Of a stretch of 64,000 nt of DNA, positions 1 through 11,544 are shown in pieces. Position 1 is the first letter of the stretch. Each line of letters starts with the position of its first letter. Both the position numbers and the translations under genes were made by a program. This DNA is from Pseudoips prasinana. Its lineage: Eukaryota; Arthropoda; Insecta; Lepidoptera; Nolidae. The stretch is from NCBI GenBank assembly GCA_951640165.1, contig OX621247.1, positions 34,880,001 through 34,944,000 of the forward strand. The letters run 5' to 3'. The notes under the pieces are model-generated. The model saw only the letters and a program-made list of their open reading frames with translations, did no database searches and had not been told where the DNA came from.

Positions 1-1753
1 ACAATTATCTTCTCCATAGCTTTGCATGCCACACTTGTTAGGCTTATCGGTCTATAGTTAGCTGCCACCACCTTGTTGCCTTTTTTGAATATGGGAGTCA
101 CCAGCGCCGTTTTCCAAGAGTCTGGTAGGATTCCTGTGTCATACGAGGTTTGCATGATAGTTGCTAGGTATTTATTGACGTCACAATTTTTGAGTACTCT
201 GACAGGGATATTGTCTGGTCCAGGTGACGAGTCCGATTTCATTTCATTTATTGCTTGTTTGACTTTATCTTGTGTAAACAGTATTTCATCAATAGAATCT
301 TCGACTCGTAATGAAGGATCGAGGGTTGGCAACTGGGTCTGCGGTTCTATTTGGAAGACGCTTACAAACTGATCTGCAAATATCTTCGCAATTTGGTTAG
401 GTTGGGTCACAGTCTGGCCTTGTTCGTCATGCAAAATGGTTGGAATGTCGACCTTAGATGTTACTTGTTGTCTGACATACGAATAGAATTTTTTGGGTCC
501 AGCCTGTAATAGATCTGTTTCGAATTTTATACGGGATGCTCGGGTTAGGATTACCATTTTATTGTTCAACTTCCTGTATTCTTTGTAGTGTTGGTCAAGA
601 CCAGTCAATGTAAATTTCTTCCATAGTCTCAGTTTGTGTTCTATAAGTTTAATGGTGTCTTTCGATATCCATGGCTTACTTAAGTTTTGTTGGCTAAGTC
701 GTGTTTGAGGTACATATAACTTAATTGCTTCTTCCAGTACATTGAGAAGAATCACGTATTGAAGTTTTGGGCAGTCTACGTTTCTCATACTTTCAGGTAA
801 CGTAGATCGTAGTTTTTCGTTCATTTTATCATAGTCTGCTTTAGTGTAATTTAGTTTAAATTTGGCTTTTTTCTTTTGCACTTCCATTATCAATTGCATA
901 GTGGCATATAAACAGGTATGGTCACTTTTACCAATAGGGGCTTGGTGATCTACATTGGCTATGAGCGAATCGTCGTTTGTTAGGATCAGGTCTAAAAAGG
1001 AAGGTTGGTTTCCTTGCCGAAATCTAGTATGTCTGTCTATTATTTGGTGCAGATTGCTTTCATTATACCAATTTATGAAGTTGTCTTCTTTTGGCGATAC
1101 ATAACCACTATCCTCCAGTGGCCACTTCACTCCACCATAGTTGAAATCCCCCATTATAAGCACAGTGTTGGTTTCAGATACATGGCTAAGTTGGTCAAGT
1201 AAGCTGTAATCTTGATCTAATGTTGAGTCTTGTCCTCTGTATAATCCACATAAAAGGAATTTAACCTTTCCGATGTTAACATCAAGCCATAGGCATTCAG
1301 TAGATTCATATTTTTTATTGAAGGTGTTATTTATTTTTACTGTAATATTTTCGGTTGTTTTTGAGGCGTATATTGCGACTCCGCCGCTTCGCCTGCCTAA
1401 ACGGTCATCTCTGTATATGTTGTATCCTGGTATTGTTATTGTTGTATCTGGTATGTTAGGTTTTAGCCAAGTTTCTGTTATTACGATCAAAGTAGGTTTC
1501 AAAGTATTCACTCGGGCAGTTAGTAAATCTAGTTTGGAAGTTACTGATTGGATATTTGTATACAGTATACTAATTGTGATAAGTTTAGATGAACTATTTG
1601 GGTTTTTACTAGTTGGTATAATTGTTTGCGACGGTTTGTAGTTGTAACTTTGTGCTAGTTTTTTTGAGTTGTACTTTTCACAATAGTTGGTTGCCCTCGT
1701 ATATATTTTATAGTAAGGTCAACCTCTCCTTCATTGATTCGTTTCTGTAGTTC
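1..1753 (-). CDS. CR1/Jockey-like non-LTR ORF2, endonuclease plus start of reverse transcriptase (runs off left edge)
   Basis: Reading the minus strand from 1753 down to base 1 gives about 584 codons with no stop; the frame leaves the window. An APE-type endonuclease comes first, with ITETWL (near 1465), RRSGGVAIYAS (near 1380), LLCGLYRGQ, the catalytic IMGDFNYGG (near 1150), LDLILTN and GKSDH (near 925). A linker and the first reverse transcriptase blocks follow: SPGPDNIP (near 220) and NYRPISL (near 50). The YADD palm lies outside the window. Known role of the family: target-primed reverse transcription, the endonuclease nicking and the RT copying element RNA. The first ATG in this frame is inside the endonuclease (near 1154), so there is no independent start; the frame is in phase with ORF1 upstream, across one TAA. 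The lack of other damage suggests a young copy. Clade (CR1 versus Jockey group) is not settled. Confidence 0.88.
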
Positions 1754-2415
1754 TTATCTCAAGTATGCTAAGTATTCTTTCTGGAGAGGCGTTAAGTCAG
1801 AGGTGATAGCGTTGGGCTCCTTCAGCTTGTTCCTGTTGCGAAGAATTTCCAGTGCAGCATTTTTATGTTGTAAAATAGCCTTCAATGGGCGAGGCCGGAC
1901 GTTCGCGCCAGATTTAGGGGCACCGAGTCGTAACAGCTTTATTCCCTCACAGTTAACATTGTTGGAGATAGTTTTTATTATGGCGACACACTCTTCCTTG
2001 TCATGTTCTTTCCTCTCATTCGGAATATCACTAGTTGATTCAGGCACATTGTATATTATAATATTCTTGGATCTGTTGTCCCTCTCCCTAATCTCTTGGA
2101 TCGCTGATTCTGTTGCAAGCATATTCTGCCGCATACGCAGCTGCTTAACTTCTTCAGTTAGTTCGTTTAATTTGCTCATTATCGTAGGTAATTGAGTCAT
2201 GATAGACTTGCAATCATTACATAGAAAAGTAATAGAGCGAGCGACAGTTTTTAGTTCAAACACCCGGACTTCAGTTGGTGACAACCCATGACAGTCTCCA
2301 CACAACAGAATTTTGCATGTATCACAATTTACGGGTGTCTTCTTATCGTTTGGTGGTTTTTTACACTTGGCGCACTTATCTAGAAGTAAGTTCGTTGGAG
2401 ATTTTTAGATCCCAT
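1754..2415 (-). pseudogene. ORF1 of the same CR1-like element (zinc finger, coiled coil)
   Basis: The likely start is the ATG at 2415-2413. The A-run at about 2402-2406 seems one base short, which shifts the frame; past it the protein is open to a TAA at 1754-1756. The N-terminus has a PHD-like zinc finger (C-x2-C-x12-C-x2-C-x4-C-x2-C-H, about 2280-2370), then a predicted helix/coiled-coil stretch (MSKLNELTEEVKQLRMRQ) and a segment with IIIYNVPES and LRLGAPKSG, typical of the RNA-binding part of non-LTR ORF1 proteins. Known role: ORF1 binds element RNA. After the TAA the same frame continues (ELQKRINEGEVDL) straight into the endonuclease. The TAA may be a disabling mutation in a fused frame or a stop that is read through; one copy cannot tell. 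Confidence 0.8.
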
Positions 2416-2744
2416 TTTTGGTAGTATTTTTCATTTACTGGCAACACTTATAACTTCTGTCACCCTGCAATTGACGTTTTGATAAGACAGTTGTCAATGT
2501 CCAAAATTTTATTAGTAGTTGTGAGGGTAAATGATATATTTTTGTGACTGGATAATGTCAATAACGTATTTCTATGCAGTTATTTTGGTTGAAATACAGT
2601 ATTTTGCACGGAAATAACACCAATTCACTAATAACAATCAAAGTTCTACACTTCTGCAATGTTTTTATCGCGATTTACTCACTTTAGACACAAAAACTTA
2701 TTAAATTCGCTAGCGCGGATCTTTGCGTGACGCGTAATCTGACA
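2416..2744. other. Possible 5' leader of the CR1-like element; nothing else seen
   Basis: This lies just upstream of ORF1 on the minus strand and may hold the element's 5' UTR. I see no ORF, tRNA-like boxes or inverted repeats. Confidence 0.25.
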
Positions 2745-3310
2745 CCTGTTTGTAGTAATACAGTTATTATTTCTAGTTGCTTATTACAGATATTTAGGTA
2801 CACGTATTGTTAAAACATTTAACAATTTATTTTATAATAGTAGTAATATTTAACTAGCTTGGATTAAGTTATTGTTAAGGAGATTATGTTTAGGTTTAAT
2901 GATTGAAATTTATATTTTACTACATATGGTGGTTATAATGGTTCTGTGTATATTAAGTTATGAATTCAGTATTATTATTATAACGGACCTTGTGTTTAAA
3001 ACAACGGTCGCGCTTTAATGATACCACAATATTTGATTGTTCAATAGACAAACAAAATTTTGTTGTTTAATAGACAAATATTATTTGATTGTTCTTGAAC
3101 GTGTTTATTTGTCTTGTTCTGGATTCCCGTGAATTATTTGTATTACAAAATAACTCTACTACCCAGTTGAGACGCTCCGGCGAAACATACTCAGTGGGGC
3201 ATAAACACGAGATTTGGTCCACTTACTGAAGTTATTTAGCAGGCAAACACAATATTTGCTCGATCGGTCGTCTGATTAAGTATTTATTTTAAGTTTAATA
3301 TATTTTTAGG
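2745..3310 (-). mobile_element. Diverged 3' UTR of a non-LTR element (family NLR-3U)
   Basis: The minus strand resembles the 3' UTR that follows the reverse transcriptase at 48-50 kb (49939-50645). Shared landmarks are the blocks around AACGGTCGCGCTTTAATG, GAGACGCTCCGGCGAAAC and GATATTTAGGTACA. It is more diverged than the other copies and carries extra sequence near 3030-3150. No coding part remains, as expected of a 5'-truncated old insertion. Confidence 0.7.
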
Positions 3311-3582
3311 AATTAAAAGGATTTTAAATGATTTAAGAGGTTTATTCACACTTCAGAATAAATAATTTAGAAATCAATATCAATTTTCTTATGACAAATC
3401 ACTTACAACACAAACAGTAATCACACTACACTTGGGCTTGAAATAAATCGTTACGCAATCCGGCAGCGTTTCCGCTCGCGACGAAATCTGGCCCCAAAAA
3501 TAAGAGAGGCATCGGCTGATTGGGCCTTATATAGGCAAAGTCCGACGTGACACCTCAGCGATCTTGAAAATTCCTCACAATA
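3311..3582 (-). mobile_element. Probable solo LTR or LTR-like promoter unit
   Basis: Read on the minus strand, the segment starts TGTGAGG, has a TATA box (CCTATATAAGG, about 3526-3536) and later an AATAAA signal (GTGTGAATAAACC, about 3343-3355) near the other end. That order (TG start, TATA, poly(A) signal) is typical of an LTR of about 270 bp. No second copy, internal region or clear target duplication is seen, and the right terminus is not a clean CA. Confidence 0.4.
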
Positions 3583-5150
3583 TATATATCATCATTACGG
3601 ATCCAACCTAAGGGTCAAGGAGGGTGGTAATACAGGAGTATGTGCGCAAACACAGATTTACTTTCAATTCTCTCACTTTCATAGTCGTATAGAACAAAAC
3701 CCACTCCAAGTCTCGTCTTAAAAGATCAAGAAAAAGCTGGTACTTTTGAAATACTAGAAGTTTTCGGTGACTCGTTGAAAGTATTTTTCTTTTGTAATTG
3801 TACTACAATTAAGTAAAGTACAGTCGTTATGTCAGTGTATACAGTTTTACAAGAAAAACCGCCTTTACTGCCTTCGTAATTAAGACACCGTCAATATTAA
3901 AGTATATCCACTGACGTGGACTTACAAGAGGCTCTAAACATTTCCAGGTTTTGTGATTTATACGCCCCTTTGTTTCCTTTTTATAACAATCTTTTTTACC
4001 TTAAGTACTTACTGAAAATGGCAGACTTGTAAATCCAGTGAACTTAAGTGAAAAGTCGTTGTGACTTTGAATCCTCATGTTATGTGTCAAAATGACTAAT
4101 ACCTACGAGAAAATCAAGGACAAAATTAATCCACACATATATCACCACCACCACCTATATATTGGTCAGAGCTTTCATTACCTCAATTTTACCATAAATG
4201 TGTCAATCTGCTTTCTTTATTTATCGTATGGGCAGTGGTTACCCTGACATCTGCGTGTGACTTTTTAGAGTGCAAAAGACGCAAACAAAAAAAGCACTCT
4301 CTATTAGCTGATACTCCGAAAGGATAACACGGCCGGAAAAATTATAAAGAATCTATAGATAGATAATAATATCTACTGTGTCTTAATAAAAACTATGTCT
4401 GTATTTTTTTCTCGATTATGATGTCTTAGGCTTTTAGGAGTGTAACAATCAAAGCTAACTCAGCTGGTGCAGATGGCGACCCTTGGTTGATGTTTTCCAT
4501 CTACATTGTCATACGTTTAGTAGTGCGTCATTTAAGTTATCTGTTGGCATAAATAGCCTGGAAATTTTAGCAAGATCGCGTAAATTTTCATGCGTACAAT
4601 AATACATTACTGCTCGTCTTTGAACTTCAAAATCAACCGGATGTACCTACACCTGTTAATAATATTATAAACGTGAAATTAGAATTTCCTACCTTCTAAA
4701 ATGCCACTTGATTTTCTATCACCTTACAGCCCTAATATCCAACTGGGTACCGCACCAATGACTCTCAATGGAATCTCAATGCAGAAACCAATTAATACGG
4801 TCTTAGCAAACAAATGCGCTGTGGAACAAACAATGAGCCAACGCCGTGCATTTTATTGCATTCAGTTTATTTAAATGCAGGAGTAAATAAAGATTAAGGT
4901 GTACCTTACTCAACTAGTCTAGGTAATGCATTAGTGATTAATTTACGAGTAGGTATACATGCTTCCTGGGTGGTTCTAGCCACACTATGTTATATGCGAA
5001 ATGTTAATGAAATAAACTATTTTATTTATTTATATTTTCATTTCATTTCATTTTCATTTTCATTTAAAGTGCCATAACGCACCTCTTGGTAGGAGATAAC
5101 TGATAGAAATCGTCAGATAACGAAAAATCATTTTATCTCATGAGACTTTC
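3583..5150. other. Mostly unassigned AT-rich DNA with small SINE relics
   Basis: Small pieces only: about 3620-3720 resembles the body of SINE family E (GTGCGCAAACACAG), and 4222-4262 resembles the 3' end of the 5S-derived SINE (minus). TTTCA repeats occur at about 5030-5068. No gene is visible. Confidence 0.4.
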
Positions 5151-5159
5151 TGTTTAATC

Positions 5160-5392
5160 TTGGTACAAATAAGACACTGCTATCTGATCCTAAACTAGGC
5201 AGAGCCTGTATATGACAACCGGATAACTGATTAACATACTGGTATTTCTAAATACATACTAACATATTATAGACAATTTACACCCAGACACAGATAATCG
5301 CGTTCATCACACAAAAAAAATAACTTGGGTGGGGTTCGAACCCGCGGCTTACCAGCCAGTAACTATTCACTAGACCAACAGGCTCTATTTTT
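5160..5392 (-). mobile_element. tRNA-headed SINE, family C
   Basis: On the minus strand: a tRNA-like head with B box (GGGTTCGAACCC, near 5335-5346), then CCTGTTGGTCTAGTG-type head sequence, a body with GTCTGGGTGTAA, and the shared tail (AGGCTCTGCCTAGTTT). It is nearly full length and matches copies at 53950-54205, 56414-56550 and 63590-63782. Confidence 0.75.
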
Positions 5393-5517
5393 GTTTTTCA
5401 GTAATATACAAGTGTATTTCTGCATGCAAAATTTAATATTCAAGCTGACGAACAAAAACCTCAAACAATTTAATCGGTAAAACGTATTATATCGTAAGTA
5501 TTATGTCAACTAAAAGA

Positions 5518-5640
5518 GGTCTCCCCGGGTCTTAATTTTCGGGGGTGTAATATCTGCCACGTTTGGTAGACGGGCTAAGTCTCCCACGGAATGAAATGGT
5601 GTGGTGGTATTCATTTCCGTCATCACACAACAGTTTAATG
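5518..5640 (-). repeat. Relic of a retroposon 3' end (family G2)
   Basis: A partial copy of the repeat at 25250-25475 and 39350-39605, sharing GGGG-ATATGCCATAATCGCCACG-like sequence and the TCACCACACAG-type end. The minus orientation is inferred from neighbouring RTE-like tails. Confidence 0.4.
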
Positions 5641-5676
5641 CAATACTCCCATTACATATTATAAAAAATAAATAAT

Positions 5677-5973
5677 AGAAGGTATGCTGAGATGGTTTAG
5701 GCATTTAGAAAGGATGCATGAAAGAAGATTTACAAAAGAAGTATACCTGATCTGTGTGGATAGTACATCCGGAAGGGGAAGAGCTCGTAGAACATTTCTG
5801 ACCAAATCGAATACGTTCTCAAGAAAGGCCAGGTCAGAAGTACCCTAAACTGGCGAGCATGTATGAAGAATATAATGACAGGAAACGAGGCAAACGAGGT
5901 CAGCATATATCGTGACAAATGGAACTCCGCCTTTTCCTCTGGGAAACAGGCGTGTGTCTATATATGTATGTAA
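5677..5973 (+). pseudogene. RTE-like reverse transcriptase C-terminal fragment
   Basis: The plus strand reads GMLRWFRHLERMHERRF, then SGRGRARRTF; after a one-base frame change near 5800 it continues DQIEYVLKKGQVRSTLNWR and DKWNSAF, ending at a TAA at about 5971. The LRWFGH...GRGRPRRTW pattern is characteristic of the region after the RT thumb in RTE-type non-LTR elements. It is a short, frameshifted, 5'-truncated relic with no catalytic motifs. Confidence 0.75.
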
Positions 5974-7070
5974 AAAAAGAAAGATTGGCAAAAAAGTAGA
6001 TTGTTTGTGACCACCACCCATGAACGATAAACCCCAACAGATTTACGACTTCTCTTGCTAACACACTACGGAGGATGTAGGTGAAATTGATTTTTTTCTA
6101 GACTTTGCTCTAGAAACAAACCAATTTTATTACACTCATTATTTGTAATCAAGATGTTTCTAAAAACTTTATATCCTTTTTAAAACTTACTCAATTAAGA
6201 ATAATTCTTGTTATAACACTGGTTGATAAAAACACTAGTAAGCGGTTCAAAAGAAAAGTCAATATCATTGTTCTTTTGAACCCGTTCCAATTCATTGAGC
6301 CAACTTACGCCTCACTTCTAAATAAATAAATACAAAGTAAGTACGGTCAGCAAAACAGGTAGTTTTACAAAGCCTGTGAAGAGTTACCTGATACGGTTAT
6401 TTAAAACAATTTAGGCATATTACCTTCTCATTTTAACACTCGGCTACAGCACAACATGGCAACTTGAATAGCTTAAATAAAAGAAAACAACTTGAGATAG
6501 TTCCAGTTGTTTTTGATCTACAATATAAAATACACAGAAATCTTCAATCGCACAGATGTTTCGAACTAACTTCTCATTGTCACGGTTTTTAAAAACTCGT
6601 TACTTAAATCGTATTGTAATGTATCTCCACTCTACTGAGTTGAATATGTTATCCTCGATGTGAGTTACCACGACTTATCTAGAAACGGCAATATTGGCAT
6701 TATATCATTGGTACTATGTATGTAAAAATCGACGTAGGGTAGTCCTAAAACACTCCCTTTGATGAAAGATTATAATTTGTTTTTGGTTTTAATCAGGCCA
6801 TGTTAAAGCGAAACAAAAATGATTATTATGCCTACGCTTATGTAAAACGGCAATTGCACTTTAGTTCTATAACTCTATCCGAAGCATCTTATCTGTGAAT
6901 ATTCAGCGAAATAAACTAAGTGGGATCTCTAACATCTAATTCGATGGTGCCCTGTCGAGAAGCCCCAGTGAACCATACCCAAGTGGACATTTACGCGAGT
7001 TTTGGTTCAGTTGATGAGAGTATATTGATCAGCTATTACAGTTAATATTATTTAAAGTTCAAAATTACTT
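5974..7070. other. No recognisable feature
   Basis: AT-rich sequence with no ORF or repeat I can name. About 6020-6130 weakly resembles 40890-40950 (GGAGGATGTAGGTG), perhaps a shared decayed repeat. Confidence 0.4.
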
Positions 7071-7072
7071 AG

Positions 7073-7198
7073 TTATCGTATAGGCAGTGGTTATCCTAGT
7101 GTCAGAGTTGTCCATGCAACCCATTAGGCCTATGATGTGGCTTAACGACTGTTTCGTAATGGCTGCAACCGAGACCAACAGATTAACGTGCTGTAGTT
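7073..7198 (-). mobile_element. 5S-derived SINE (family F), 5'-truncated
   Basis: On the minus strand this matches the 3' half of the full copies at 36516-36765 and 41645-41910: CGGTCTCGGTTGCAGCCATT-type sequence, and GGTAACCACTGCC-like sequence at the tail. The 5S promoter part is missing. Confidence 0.55.
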
Positions 7199-7199
7199 G

Positions 7200-7592
7200 C
7201 TTAATTAGTTTAAGAATACCCAGACCTGGCTCACGATCGAAAAATATTTCGGTCCCTATGTATAAAACAGTTTACACCAGCAATAACTTTTTTAGACGTA
7301 GTGTTGACACATACAATAAAATTTTTACAGATATTGATATATTTAGCAATACATTAACTATGTTTAAATCTAAGATAAGTAATCTGCTTTTGGACGATAA
7401 TTATTGTCATTAATTGTACCTACTACTTTTGTTATGTATAAATGCAAAGGTATACTACCTATAGCTTTTATTGCACAACCTTACCGTAAAAATAAGACAG
7501 TTATGGAACTCTTAGTCTATAAGTATATAAGATATTTCAATGTAAAAGATTTGTATGAGACTGTATGTTTCCTGAATAAAATAAAATAAAAA
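7200..7592 (+). pseudogene. Non-LTR retrotransposon RT C-terminus and 3' UTR
   Basis: Plus-strand frame ending at 7413 contains NFFRRSVDTYNKIF and LTMFKSKISNLLLD, which fit the extreme C-terminus of Jockey/CR1-type RT proteins (FxRxxxxxYNxLP...FKxxLxxxL). A 3' UTR with AATAAAATAAAATAAA at the end follows. It is 5'-truncated, with no catalytic motif, so family placement is tentative. Confidence 0.5.
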
Positions 7593-7734
7593 AATTAACC
7601 TGACCAATGCAGGCTAGCTAGGGTAGGTTCCTCAGCGGCGAGGATCGCTTTGGCCCATTATCGCGTGATCGGTGATCCCGTGCATGTGATCACACCCTCA
7701 TTTAGAATTTCGTCTTTTGCTTTAGTCTTCCATT

Positions 7735-7970
7735 CTTTAATGTTAATATAGTAGAACTAAATTTCAAAATAATAGATTAGTAACTTGTTATTTATTTGAG
7801 GATTTCAGAAAATATATGCGATAAAACAAACCTCACGGACGGACTAATTATTTTTTTTGTAACTTTTATACTATCCACTATATTTATGTACTGCATTGTG
7901 AGCTTGACAAGTACAAGTTTATGTTAATGCCCAAGTGCTGAATAAATTTCATTTCATTTCAATCACTTAC
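7735..7970 (+). repeat. Retroposon 3' end with (TTTCA)n tail
   Basis: It shares CACGGACGGACTAAT, TTGTGAGCTTGACAAGTACA and CCAAGTGCTGAATAAATTTC with 13085-13305. Ending in AATAAA plus TTTCA repeats suggests the 3' UTR of a non-LTR element. Confidence 0.55.
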
Positions 7971-9300
7971 GGAACGGTGAGAAAATAATCTTTTCTTATA
8001 TTATCTTATCTTAAATAGTGAAGCATATTATTTTAATTATAATATAGCAGAATACGCCGTCTAATGCTACTTTTACTGCAGACTGTACTTACTCAATATT
8101 TACCAACAAATAAAAATAATAAAATAACTGTCATACAAAAAATGATACATACTTATTTCTCTTCCAGGTAAGCACATACTTCCAGAAAAAATCCTATAAC
8201 ACAGTTAGGTAAGTTAACTAGGTTATCTGAGAGAAAAAACGAGTTTTTCCCGTAAATCGTACCCGGCACCGATCGTCTTCGTACCGACGTGAAATCGGAA
8301 GGTTGTATCTTTATAACTCAATATGGAATAGCAGATCCTGGGAGAATTTGATAACGTGTGTCTCGGGTACAATTATTGTGTTATGACGATATTTTGTAGC
8401 CATATGTCGTTCGGAGGGTTATTTTTCTGGAAAAGTATGTTTTATTGGAATTGATCTAGGGTTGTCGATGCTGAATTGTAGATTTATGGCGTTACAGCCC
8501 CAGCTTTTGGAGAGGGATTGAAAAGTAATAGGGAGTTATTACGTACCCAGTGTAGTACTGTGATATGATGAAAATCTGGCCAAGTGCGTTCGGACTCGCA
8601 CACAGGTTCCAAGATGATTTCCATCGTACAAGATGTCAGTCATTGAAAAAAAAAACATCGAAAAATAACGTTTCTTGAATTTTTACTTTTAATTATAACT
8701 GAACCGTTGTTATAGCGGCAATAGAAATACACACTATCATAATTTCTGCTGCCTTCCTAGCACAATTCATGAGTTACATCCGGCCGTAGCAATTGCTGTA
8801 GCAACTGCCGTAGCTTGCGTAGAACGGACGATTGCACTTATAAATATTTGTAGCAGAAGTTTTGTGGGCAGTCTTTGAGCCAGGAACCCTAGAAATACTT
8901 ATTAATACGAGAACATTAACGCCGATATCCAAGTCAGAAAAACCTCTCCAAGAGATCTCTACAATGGTCGGTCGCTTTCAGTAACCCCACGATATCATTT
9001 GTCCACTTTCTAGGGCACTTGTCTATACTTCCGTTTACGGTTTGTGGTCTACGATTTAGCTGCCCTGCCCACTACAACGGCAGTTAGGCAATTTTCTGGA
9101 CAATGTTGTTTACTTTGTATTATGATTCGATCACGCAGGGAAACTTCGGAAATTTTATTTACAACATAAATTGCGTTGCCCTAGAACATCTCGCCATATC
9201 ATAAGTTATTCGATCGTGAATTAATCGGTGGATTGCTTCGATAGAGCTTCTGTACTGAAACAGATTACATTGATGTATAGTGTTATCAAGTACTCAATAG
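7971..9300. other. No recognisable feature
   Basis: I find no gene, tRNA-like box pair or clear terminal repeats. A short direct repeat (CCGTAGCAATTGCTGTAGCAACTGCCGTAGC, split over 8783-8816) is the only local structure. Confidence 0.4.
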
Positions 9301-9307
9301 CCGAGCA

Positions 9308-9552
9308 ACGGTCACCATAGCCTAGTTGATAGTGCTCCTGCCTACGAAGCTGGTGGTCCTGGGTTCGAATCCCGTTAAGTGCAAATATTTGTGTGATGAG
9401 CACGAATATTTGTTTCTGAGTCATGGATGTTTTCTATGTATTTAAGTATTTATCTATCTATATAAGTATGTATATCGTCGCCTGGTACCCATAGTACAAG
9501 CTTTGCTTAGTTTGGGGCTAGGAAGATCTGTGTGACATTGTCCCCAGATATA
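9308..9552 (+). mobile_element. tRNA-headed SINE, family A
   Basis: Head with A-box-like TAGCCTAGTTGATAGTGC and B box GGGTTCGAATCCC, body with GATGAGCACGAATATTTG, and a 3' tail (CCATAGTACAAGCTTTGC) ending in ATATAAT repeats. Other copies: 10655-10910, 11545-11809, 23351-23593, 34447-34698 and 56551-56807. Confidence 0.85.
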
Positions 9553-10045
9553 ATATTAATAATAATATATTAATAATATAATTTAAAAAAACCGGTTATG
9601 ACGTAGCTGCTATATTATAATAATATATTTACATTGTGATTATTTATTTAATTAGTGATTATCATTTTATTAATTACTATAATAATTCTATAATAATTTT
9701 ACATCTTAAAACTATTATTAATCGACTATTTGAAAGTCTAAACTTTAAAATGGTTGTCACTGATTAAAATATAAATAGGGTAGAAGAAATATTAAAGAGG
9801 CATTCTTTGTACGACGGTAGATGAGAACGTTACTCTGTTCGATTAAATATTGTGTGTGGAAAACATCTCGGGAGTTTTAATGTACAGAAACTACGAGTTC
9901 GTAATAATAATTTTAAAGTTTGTGAATTATTTACTTCCTTTACTAGAGTTTGATTTTACTGGTAAAACATATCTAGAAACTGTCTCAATTATACCAGCTA
10001 TTTGGTAATAATAATAACATTTATCTCACGGCAACTAACATTTTT
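9553..10045. other. AT-rich, no recognisable feature
   Basis: TAATAATA-rich sequence follows the SINE tail; beyond it I see no gene or repeat. Confidence 0.35.
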
Positions 10046-10320
10046 CTATCTAATCTCAAACTAAGCAGAGCCTAAGTACTAAGGTAACCAGACAACTGAT
10101 AAACATACTTATATATTTCTAAATACGTGTTTAGAAATATACCAGTGTGTTGGGGCAAATAACACACGTTTTTAGAAATTAGATGGCAATATGTTAGTTG
10201 CCCATACTTTTGTGTTTCTAAATATGCATTTAGAAATATATATAGGTATATTTATACGTTGTCTGATTGCCATAGTACAGGCTGTTAGATGGCAATTTTG
10301 TCCCAAGATATGTATGTACC
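10046..10320. repeat. Fragments of SINE family C tails in both orientations
   Basis: About 10046-10115 holds the tail in minus orientation (CAAACTAAGCAGAGCC). The following bases to about 10320 hold a further body/tail fragment in plus orientation. They are head-truncated or overlapping insertions. Confidence 0.45.
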
Positions 10321-10322
10321 TA

Positions 10323-10515
10323 TCCTACTAATATTATAAATGCGAAAGTTTGTGAGTGTGTGACTGTGTTAGTGTGTATGTTTGTTACTTCTTCACGACC
10401 AAACGGCTGGAGCGATTTTAATGAAAGTTGGTATGGAGTTAGCTGACACATTGGATTAACACATAGGCTATAGTTTATAAAGTTTAATGCGGGTAAAACC
10501 GCGGGGCACAGCTAG
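10323..10515 (+). mobile_element. Non-autonomous Helitron (Lep1-like)
   Basis: Starts TCCTACTAATATTATAAATG after an A and ends GCACAGCTAG before a T, the A|TC...CTAG|T signature. A CGCGG-loop-CCGCG-like hairpin sits about 12 bases from the 3' end. Copies with the same ends: 33471-33723, 43231-43415, 53759-53943 and 57950-58125. No Rep/helicase frame, so it depends on an autonomous partner. Confidence 0.85.
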
Positions 10516-10527
10516 TTATACATAAAT

Positions 10528-10640
10528 TAAACCCAGACATAAAACAAATAATCGCGCTCTTCACATAAAAAATTGTCCTGATTGGGGATCGATCCTACGA
10601 ACTCTGGCTTAGATTTCCGGGCTACTAACTACTAGAGAGA
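10528..10640 (-). mobile_element. SINE family C, head and body fragment
   Basis: On the minus strand a decayed head with a GGATCGATCC-type B box and a GTCTGGGTTTAA-like body. The tail is missing; the 3' end abuts the Helitron at 10323-10515. Confidence 0.5.
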
Positions 10641-10654
10641 ACAGATATCTATAA

Positions 10655-10910
10655 ATAATAATAATATCTAGGGACAATGTCACACAGATCATCCTAGCCC
10701 CAAACTAAGCAAAGCTTGTACTATGGGTACCAGGCGACGATATACATACTTATTTATATAGATAAATACTTAAATACATAGAAAACATCCATGACTCAGA
10801 AACAAATATTCGTGCTCATCACACAAATATTTGCACTTACCGGGATTCGTACCCAGGACCACCAGCTTCGTAGGCAGGAGCACCACCAACTAGGCTACAG
10901 TGACCATCAG
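10655..10910 (-). mobile_element. tRNA-headed SINE, family A
   Basis: A full-length minus-strand copy: head at about 10905-10840, tail ending in ATTATTATT repeats at about 10655. It has small substitutions relative to 11545-11809. Confidence 0.85.
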
Positions 10911-11385
10911 GGACCATATAAATGTAAACATCGGTAGTGGTTAAATATAAATTCTAACACCAAATTCTGTAAGTTCAAACCTACACAACAACCAAAGTTT
11001 AACAAAATAAGATCTATCCACAATAAATATCGGACTACCCAACAATAAATAAATCTCGCCATAGCCGACCGACTTTCCGACGGAAAAAATAAAAACGATT
11101 AAATGCGTCGCATCACTTCGTCTGAATCGCGTCACTCACATAAAGTGGGCCACAGACAAACGGAAATAAACAGAGGGGGAGCCTATTAAAATTGCGCACA
11201 GTGACGCACACACGCAGGGCTTAAAGTGGAAAAAAGAAAATACTATTCATATGGAAAAGTTGTGTAGTCTGTGTCATGTTGTTTCACATCATCATCTGAT
11301 ATCGTTCAGTGCTGGTTGTCTATTGAATTGCATTCTGAGCTTAAATGAGAACAACACCGGCAACGACATGGTAGTGACATAAGTC
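10911..11385. other. No recognisable feature
   Basis: I see no gene or repeat. Confidence 0.35.
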
Positions 11386-11387
11386 AT

Positions 11388-11530
11388 CATCACCGTCATC
11401 ATCCGGATATGGTCCAGTGTTGGACATAGGGTTCTCCCAAAGATTTTTATAACGTTGCCATTTAGAGTGGTTTGCCGTAGTCACAGCGCCTGGCATGCGA
11501 GTTGGCAACTGCAGATAGGTGCTAGCAGAA
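11388..11530 (-). repeat. RTE-like retroposon 3' tail relic
   Basis: Begins with CATCATCACCGTCATCATC and contains a GGTCCAGTGTTGGACATAGG block and GCCTGGCATGCGAGTTGGCAAC. These resemble RTE-type 3' ends common in moth genomes and the segment at 33840-33990 (opposite strand). Confidence 0.5.
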
Positions 11531-11544
11531 GCTTTTCAATATAT

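Noticed and set aside
1734..2195. 153-codon plus-strand frame over ORF1, and plus-strand frames at 73-372 and 1273-1641
   Set aside because: Antisense shadows of the CR1-like ORF1 and ORF2 on the minus strand.
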